From Takakia lepidozioides (taxonomy: Eukaryota > Streptophyta > Takakiopsida > Takakiales > Takakiaceae): a stretch of DNA of 64,000 bases. The stretch is taken from assembly GCA_030704615.1 (NCBI GenBank), contig CM060734.1, positions 57,304,042-57,368,041 on the forward strand. Reading direction: 5' to 3'. Of the stretch, positions 57,500 through 64,000 are shown in pieces; positions within the stretch are counted from its first letter, which is position 1, and each line of letters starts with the position of its first letter. A model generated the notes under the pieces. It did not search any database and was not told the origin of the DNA. It saw nothing but the letters and a program-made list of their open reading frames with translations. A program made the position numbers and the translations under genes.

Positions 57500-60322
57500 A
57501 TGGCAGGGTTGAATCAGGCACAGTTCCCTTTCAGACACAGGGACAGCACGACCACCATCACCAGTGCTTCTAACAGAGGACAAAGAGAGGAAATGACCAA
57601 AAACCCTGCTGGCATCTTTGGGGATGTGAGTACACAATGTAAGGAAGGACAACTGAAAGAGGTGCCGCACATTTTGAACCAGCAAGGCATTCAGGCAACT
57701 CCAATACTTTCGTGTCTCTGTTGCAGAAGTGCATAAACAAGAAAGACCTAGCCGAGGGAAAGCAGGTGCATTCCCACATTATCAAAAATGGATTCAAGCC
57801 AAACAGGTTTCTACTCAACACCCTTGTCAACATGTATGGCAAATGCGGGAGCGTGGTGGATGCACGCCAAGTGTTTGACCAAATGCCTGAACGAGATATT
57901 TTCACATGGAATATGATGATAGCAGGATATGCCAAGCAGGGTTGTGGTTAGGAAGCTTTTGAGATCTATGAGCAAATGCAGCAGGAAGGGGTGATGTCCA
58001 CCACAGTAACATTCATTTCAATTCTCAAGGTGTGTGGCAGCCTAGGAGCCTTGGGAAAGGGCAAAAAGGTCCACGCGGACATCATCGAAGCTGGAATTGT
58101 GCCAGATATAATTCTCGAGACTGCCCTTGCTGACATGTTTGCAAAATGTGGGAGCATGAGCAATGCATGTCAAGTATTCAACAATATGGCTAAACGAGAC
58201 GTCGTGTCATGGAATGCCATGATTGCAGGATATGCTCAGCATGGGTGTGATACAGAGGCTTTCAAGATATATGAGCGATTGCAACAGGACGGGGTGACGC
58301 CTAACAGGGTCACGTTCATGTGCATTCTCAAGGCCTGTGCAAGCCTTGGAGACCTTGAAAAGGGCAAAGAGATTGATGCTGACATCCACAAAGCTGGAAT
58401 TGCTTCATACGTTACTTTGGAGAAGACCCTTATTGACATGTATGCCAAATGTGGGAGCATGAAGGATGCGCGTCAAGTGTTTGACAAAATGCCTAAGCGA
58501 GATGTGGTCTCATGGAGTTCAATGATCGCAGGATATGCTCAGCATGGGTGCGGTAGGGAGGCTCTCAAGATCTATGAGCAAATGCAGCAAGAAGGTGTGA
58601 CACCCAACGAGGTCACGTTCATTTGCATTCTCAATGCGTGTGCCAGCCTGGGAGCCCTGGAAAAGGGCAAAGAGGTCCATACTGACATTAACAAAGCTGG
58701 GATTGCATCCTTTATAAATCTGGATACTGCCCTTGCTGACATGTATGCCAAATGCGGGAGCATGGAGGATGCATGTCGAGTCTTTGAAATTATGGCTCAA
58801 CGAGATGTGGTCTCACGGAATGTCATGATCGCAGGATATGCTCAGCATGGGTGCAGAAGGGAGGCTCTCAAGATAGCAAATGCAACGGGAAGGGGTGACG
58901 CTTGACAGGGTCACATTCACTTGCGCTCTCAACGCGTGTGCCAGCCTAGGAGCCCTGAAAGAAGGGAAGCAGATCCATGCTGAATTCAAGAGAAGTGGAA
59001 TTGCATCATATATTAATTTGGAGACATCCCTAGTTGACATGTATGCCAATTGTGGGAGCATGAAGGATGGATGCACGGCAAGTGTTCGATAATATGGCTG
59101 AGCGAGATGTTGTCTCATGGAGTGCGATGATCACAGGATATGCTCAGCAGGGATGTGGTACACTGGCTTTCAAGATCTACAAGCAAGGGGTCATACCCGA
59201 CAGGGTCACATTCATTTGCATTCTCAATGCATGTGCCAGCCTAGGAGCCCTGGAAAAGGGCAAGCAGGTACATGCTGACATAAGCAAAACTGGAATTGCA
59301 CCAGATATTAAACTGGAGAATACCCTTGTTGATATGTATGCCAAGTGCGGGAGCATAAAGGATGCGCAACATGTGTTTGACAGTATGGCTGAAAGAGATG
59401 TAGTCTCATGGAGCGTAATGATCGCAGGCTGTGCCCAGCATGGATGTGGTAGAGAGGCCTTGCGACTGTTTGAACAAATGCAGCAGAAAGGCTTGAAGCC
59501 CAACAGTATCACCTATATATCTCTTCTCTCTGCATGCAGCCATGTGGGCCTAGTGGATGAAGGCCTTCATTGCTTTGATGCCATGACCCGAGATCATGGC
59601 ATCACTCCTACTTTTGAGCATTTTGGCTGCATGGTAGACCTGCTTGGCCGTGCAGGGCGATTGGATGAGGCGGAGGACTTCATTAACAAAATGTCTATCA
59701 AACCACATGCTTTGGTGTGGCGGGCGTTGCTTCCGGCCTGCAGAATTCATGGCAATATGAAGCTAGCAGAACGTTCTGCAAAATGCCTTATTGAGAGTGA
59801 TCCGCAGCACCCTGGAGCTTATGTGCTGCTATCAAACGTTTATGCTGAAGCTGGCAGGTGGGAGGATAAAGCACAGGTGAGGAAACTAATGGAATCCCGA
59901 GGTGTCATACAGGAGCCAGAGTGCAGCTCAATTGAAGTTGGCGACAGGGTCCATACATTTATGGTAGAAGATAATTTGCATCCCAAAATTGAGGAGATAC
60001 ATCTGAGCTCAAAAGATTGTCTGGCCTGATGAAGGAGGCAGGATACGTCCCTGAGACGCGGTTTGTTTTGCATGACGTGAAGGAGGAGCAAAAGGGACTT
60101 TCTTTTCTCCACCACAGTGAGAAACTGGCCATTGCTTTTGGACTGATCAGCACACCCCCCAGGACACCTATTCATGTCATCAAGAATGTTCGGGTGTGTG
60201 GTGACTGCCATACTGCCACCAAATTCATTTCGAAGATTGTCAACCGAACAGTTGTCGTATGGGATGACAACCGCTTTCACCTCTTCCAAGATGGGGTTTG
60301 TTCTTGTGGAGATTACTGGTGA
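57500..60322 (+). pseudogene. PPR-DYW pseudogene with five disabling lesions
   Basis: Starts MAGLNQAQFPF (57500) and ends SCGDYW (60320), so the full layout of a PLS-E-DYW editing factor is present: HILNQ leader, PPR triplets with the same 303-bp period as the 41784 gene, E domain (LLPACRIHGNMKLAERSA) and DYW domain ([20 protein letters not shown]). Lesions against the intact paralogue: a frameshift near 57690, TGG to TAG at 57949, loss of five bases near 58875, gain of four bases (GGAT doubled) near 59070, and loss of one base near 60014. The DYW active-site-like cysteines and histidine remain. It lies upstream of the second exonuclease copy. Confidence 0.9.
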
Positions 60323-63300
60323 AATGCTCAATATGTAATGACAGTATGTGGCTTCAAACAGGGGGTGGAAAGGTGTAACTTGTCCCTCTTTCTGGAACAA
60401 AAGAATGGAACGCCACTGTCACTAATACACTTTGTATGATTTGCCCAAGATCCCAATTCAAGCCTCATAATCAAAGAGCACAAATGAACTCAGGGAACAC
60501 CTAACAGTTACAATCCTGAGTTACAGGGTTGAAGTCTTACATCAAAAGAGATTGAAAGGGTGATCCCCATATTCTGGGCTCAAAGGGTCGTTGTCTCCTG
60601 TGGAGTTCTAGTAGGGTCGGTCTGCAGAAGACGAATTCATTTCTGCAAAAGTGGATCTTGCCTGCTGCGATTGCAAGTCAGGGTGCAGCAGCGAGTGTTG
60701 TCAAGACAGCATCGAATTTGAGGCGAAAATACTGGTATCGGGCTGGCAAGCTGTGAACTTCCTGAAAGTAAGCCCAGCTTGCTGATTGCACGCTCAAGTA
60801 TGAGAGCGTGTGGCTCCCAAATGGATATTACACTCCCTAAACTTCACGAGAATCTTGTCATAGAGTCTAAATCAGAAATCTCGGGGTTGATGTCTAATAG
60901 CCGTCACGGTGCCGAGATGAAAAGGGCTGGCCATGTTGTAAATGGCCGTCCTGGCCTACATCATCAGTGGAGAGATGAGTAGTGGGAAAGGAAGCTAGCA
61001 TGAGTAGAGATTGTGTGCGGCAGGAGCACGTTGGTTGAAGGTGGAAAGTGCGGGCATTGTTGTGCTCGCGAGGATGCTGGGGGACAGCTGATGATCAGTG
61101 ACAATGGAGAGTTGGAGGGGAACAGCCCTGCGTTGGGCGTGCATCGATACCGTGCCCGTGATCGAAACATTTGTCCTGAACATTCGGTGGATAATAGCCT
61201 TAGTGAAGCTGCGTCCCAGTCTGCATGCGGCGTGTCCCTGTTCTCTCTTTTCAACTAACCCTCTCTACGTAGGCCAGGCCCCTCGAACTGCAAGCTGTCG
61301 TTCTCCCCTGTCTCGTGCTCCGCAGGCGGCATGTGCAGCTCATATGTGGGCGAATAACGAGTCCAAAGGGACCGGGCGGAGCATTGATGTGGTCGTATGG
61401 GATAGAGCTGGTGAGCAGGACTGCCTCCTGCTCCTGGATGGGTTCACGATTCTGTACCGTGCCTACTACAAGCTGATGGCCAAGGCGGGATACAGTGGGG
61501 TCAAGGACATGGGTTCTGAAGAAGAATGGGTTCGCACTGTTTTCACTTCTCTTTCGACGATACTGAGTTTGTTGGAAGTGAAGCCTACTCACCTCGCAGC
61601 TGTCTTCGATTATAAGGGACTAACGTTTAGGCATACCCTGTACGCGGGTTACAAGAGTGGTCGCCCTGTCACTCCAGAGACGGTGGTTCAAGCACACGAA
61701 CGTTTGAGACCCTTGCTGCGTGCAATGGGCATCACTGTCATTGAAGTTCCAGGTGTGGAAGCTGACGACGTTATTGCAACCATAGCACTGAAAGCCACGG
61801 CTGCCGGCATGAAGGTCCGCATAGCATCGCCTGACAAAGATTTCTTCCAGATATTGTCTCCGCCTCTGCGGCTTCTTAGATTTGCTCCTCGTGGTTCTGA
61901 GATAGTGTCATTTGGCGTGGAAGAATTCGGTGAGAGGTTTGGCAATCTCCAACCATCACAGTTTGTGGATGTCTTGGCCCTTGTAGGTGACACTGCCGAT
62001 AGTGTCCCCGGGCTTTTAGGGATTGGTGAAAAAACTGCCATTAAGCTCATTCAGCAATTTGGGTCCCTAGAAAGCTTGCTAGAGAAACGGGAGACAGTCA
62101 CTCTAAAGCGAGCTCGGACAAGCTTATTGCTTGACACTGGGGGAGCTCTTCTAAGTAAGCGCCTCATTACATTGAGGGTCGACGTTCCCGATTTTATGAT
62201 TCCCTACACACTGTCCAGTCTTGCCTGTCGGACACCAGAGGATGGTGGTGACCAATTCATCAAGCTGCTTGAAGCCCTGGGTTCCAACGGGGATGCTTCC
62301 ATCTCTCTTGATCTGCAGGGCCGGACTATGGAGTTGTGGAGGATCTGGTCAATGTTGATTTGCTAAGTATCATCATTTTCATCACACCCCACTGGATCCC
62401 CAATGACCATCACCATGACCATCTTGAAGGGCCACGGAAGGTAGTCCGGACACTCCTGTGCATGTAAACAGGCTTTCATGCTCATGTAAACAAGTCTTGA
62501 GCTGGAGCATCCTAACATTATGAAGCGGGAAGCTGCCAACCTAAAACATCCCCAAAAGGCTGTTCTTGTACGTTTCTAATTTCTTTCCTTTTAGATTTGC
62601 AAGAGTAGATTGCCAATGTGACAGAGTCAGTCCCTCATAGTCAGACAGAGCTGGCATTGGTCTATTGGAAAATCATAGAATAGTAGCAGGTTAGATGTGA
62701 CTGCATTGTTGCATTTTGATCATTTGAGTGAGCTTCTAAATCGTGGATAATGAAATGTCTATATTGTCATGATGTCAAATGTCGGTTGTTAAGAAAGGTC
62801 CAGTGAATGTGGGGTTTGGATTCTAAAAAGAGGTGGTAGGAATGAACGCACGGGGGCTTGGGTACTGGAACCTTCTATGTCTGCGCTAGGAATGAAGCAG
62901 CACACGTGGTTTTCTTAGTGAAAATGCTCCAGATCAGAGCTCATGGTTTGAAGTGTGTGGGGCTTGTTGGTGGGACCAGGGATGCAGTTGATGTGCACTG
63001 TGGATAGCCAAGGAAGTAATGTCAACTGTTATCGACTCTTGTTTTGTGTCCTACCAGTTTTCGAGTTAAATTGCTGGTCGGGCGAGGCCATTGTTACTGA
63101 AAACATTGGATGCTCAAGTAGTGGTGTTACATAATGCTCCAACTTTATTTCTGGGGATCAGTGTCCAGCAAGCTCTTCTCCTTCAACAAGCATTGGGCTG
63201 CATAAGGCAAATGTCTTCATGCTACAAGACATTCAACTGGCATCAAACTGATGCTTGGACAATTATACATCATCGGATCATTATGGTTTATGTTTTATTA

Positions 63301-63449
63301 GAGTGAAGAGATTGTTTCCTTGAAGTGCATCATATTGCAGAGTATATGCTGACATTGTCTGTGACTGCTGACAGACTCCTACTCTCATCCTGAGACGTTT
63401 GTTGTGGGTGCTTGAAGATCCATTTTGGCCCTTTGGGACTCTCTGTATG
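60270..63449 (+). repeat. Arm 2 of the large inverted duplication
   Basis: Reverse complement of 47645-50927 plus 55023-55187. The outer end lies within the DYW codons (about 60270). The inner flank switches at about 63449, where the sequence abruptly continues in direct orientation to 47588. The uninterrupted retrotransposon target near 60420 (GTCACTAATACAC on +) lies in this arm. Confidence 0.9.
61104..62366 (+). CDS. 5'-3' exonuclease, organellar type, second copy
   Basis: Single-exon frame of 420 aa from the ATG at 61104. Same leader as the inverted copy but about six residues shorter, and rewritten at IETFVLNIRWII. The core is complete: LLLDGFTILYRAYYK, VFDYKGLTFRHTLYAGYKSGRP (without the 16-residue duplication), VEADDVIAT, ASPDKDFFQILSP, GDTADSVPGLLGIGEKTA. 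The C-termini diverge after ELWRIWSM. The frame has stayed open in both copies, which suggests both may still be under selection or that the duplication is recent. The arch region here looks like the ancestral form. Likely imported into mitochondria or plastids. Confidence 0.87.
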   Translation: MESWRGTALRWACIDTVPVIETFVLNIRWIIALVKLRPSLHAACPCSLFSTNPLYVGQAPRTASCRSPLSRAPQAACAAHMWANNESKGTGRSIDVVVWDRAGEQDCLLLLDGFTILYRAYYKLMAKAGYSGVKDMGSEEEWVRTVFTSLSTILSLLEVKPTHLAAVFDYKGLTFRHTLYAGYKSGRPVTPETVVQAHERLRPLLRAMGITVIEVPGVEADDVIATIALKATAAGMKVRIASPDKDFFQILSPPLRLLRFAPRGSEIVSFGVEEFGERFGNLQPSQFVDVLALVGDTADSVPGLLGIGEKTAIKLIQQFGSLESLLEKRETVTLKRARTSLLLDTGGALLSKRLITLRVDVPDFMIPYTLSSLACRTPEDGGDQFIKLLEALGSNGDASISLDLQGRTMELWRIWSMLIC

Positions 63450-64000
63450 TGCAGACATGAGCTGGCTTGGAGGTAGATGTCGATGTGTCTCTTCTCTCCA
63501 CTGCTTATGGTCTAGCCAACAATCTTACAAGCCTGAGTAGACCGGCTTGCTTGTAGAGCTTGGGCAGAGGTTTGGGTTGACGGTCATTTATCGATTGACC
63601 TGCTGCAAGAAACAAAAATATCTTTCCAATGAAACCCGCCCAATGTCCATGTCCAGGCGCAGAAAGGTGTGTTTTTGTGACATGGCCTCATGATACCTAG
63701 GGGGGAGCCTGAGGAGATGGTTGGGGGGGAAGGGCAGGCTGGGGTAGCTGGCGGGGATGACCCCAGGTGAGAAGTCTCAATTTTCCTTGACACCGTCTGG
63801 GCACAGTATTAAACCCTCAGTGACTTAGAAGAGCTGTTGATTGATGGTTGTGTTGGAAGTTTGGATTGTTAACCATTATGAAGCCTGTTGAAGGACTCGG
63901 AATTAGGACCAATGAGAAACTATTTCCTGACAGCCCACGAGCACCGTGCACTATGAAATAGGCAGCCACAGTGCTTTCTTTGGTGGGGTGAAGCTGACAA
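63450..64000 (+). repeat. Direct repeat of 47091-47626, order rearranged
   Basis: First the piece GTGCAGACATGAGCTGGCTTGG (like 47588), then from 63544 the piece like 47090 up to the window end. Together with the inverted arm it indicates a complex duplication event. No gene recognised. Confidence 0.8.

Noticed and set aside
60779-60982. Conserved small protein shared with 50363-50695
   Set aside because: The match is explained by the inverted duplication and the frame is broken by a base loss in this copy; no evidence for selection on a protein.
1-64000. CRISPR arrays, operons, prophage or organellar origin
   Set aside because: Spliced genes, SINE/LINE content and absence of spaced direct repeats show ordinary plant nuclear DNA.

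Overview
The window is nuclear DNA from a land plant. Evidence: spliced receptor kinases (G-type lectin and WAK classes), DYW-type PPR genes, an OSB gene tail, an oligopeptide-transporter remnant, and long stretches of degenerate transposon DNA. The abundance of near-identical PPR-DYW copies and the low gene density fit a fern best (a homosporous fern such as Ceratopteris is my guess). That species assignment is inference, not something read from a diagnostic marker.

Layout. 1-2545: decayed non-LTR retrotransposon running in from the window edge. 3645-6494 (-): three-exon G-type lectin S-receptor-like kinase. 8236-9519: fold-back element with a tRNA-derived SINE nested in one arm. 10057-11892: heavily decayed PPR-DYW pseudogene. 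13321-13659: intact TIM14/PAM18 gene. 15151-19664 (-): six-exon GILT thiol reductase that I could join with all phases matching (232 aa). 19.7-29.2 kb: gene-poor, with SINE-like units, a small inverted-repeat transposon nested in a SINE, and tandem repeats. 29231-33395: five-exon WAK-like kinase whose catalytic HRD is HRN. 35710-36366: BTB/POZ protein. 37856-38209: near-perfect hairpin element. 38290-40870: rearranged duplicate of the TIM14-GILT region, carrying one GILT exon and a frameshifted inverted TIM14. 41460-44543: OSB last exon followed by a 919-aa PPR protein without DYW. 45.0-46.4 kb: broken oligopeptide transporter. 47.6-63.4 kb: large inverted duplication, each arm with an intronless organellar-type 5'-3' exonuclease gene. 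Inside the loop lie a full-length but decayed non-LTR retrotransposon with an N-terminal zinc finger and a C-terminal restriction-like endonuclease (50928-55022, flanked by a 9-bp target-site duplication), a second OSB tail, and a frameshifted PPR-DYW pseudogene.

How it fits together. The window is dominated by segmental duplication. The OSB tail plus PPR block exists twice (41 kb and 57 kb), the exonuclease gene twice in inverted orientation, and TIM14 twice in inverted orientation. In most pairs one copy is intact and the other is broken. Several genes (PPR, OSB, exonuclease, TIM14) belong to families acting in mitochondria or plastids, but they are not an operon and I infer no shared regulation.

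All exon joins were made by eye from splice-site dinucleotides, reading phase and family resemblance. No database search was possible.
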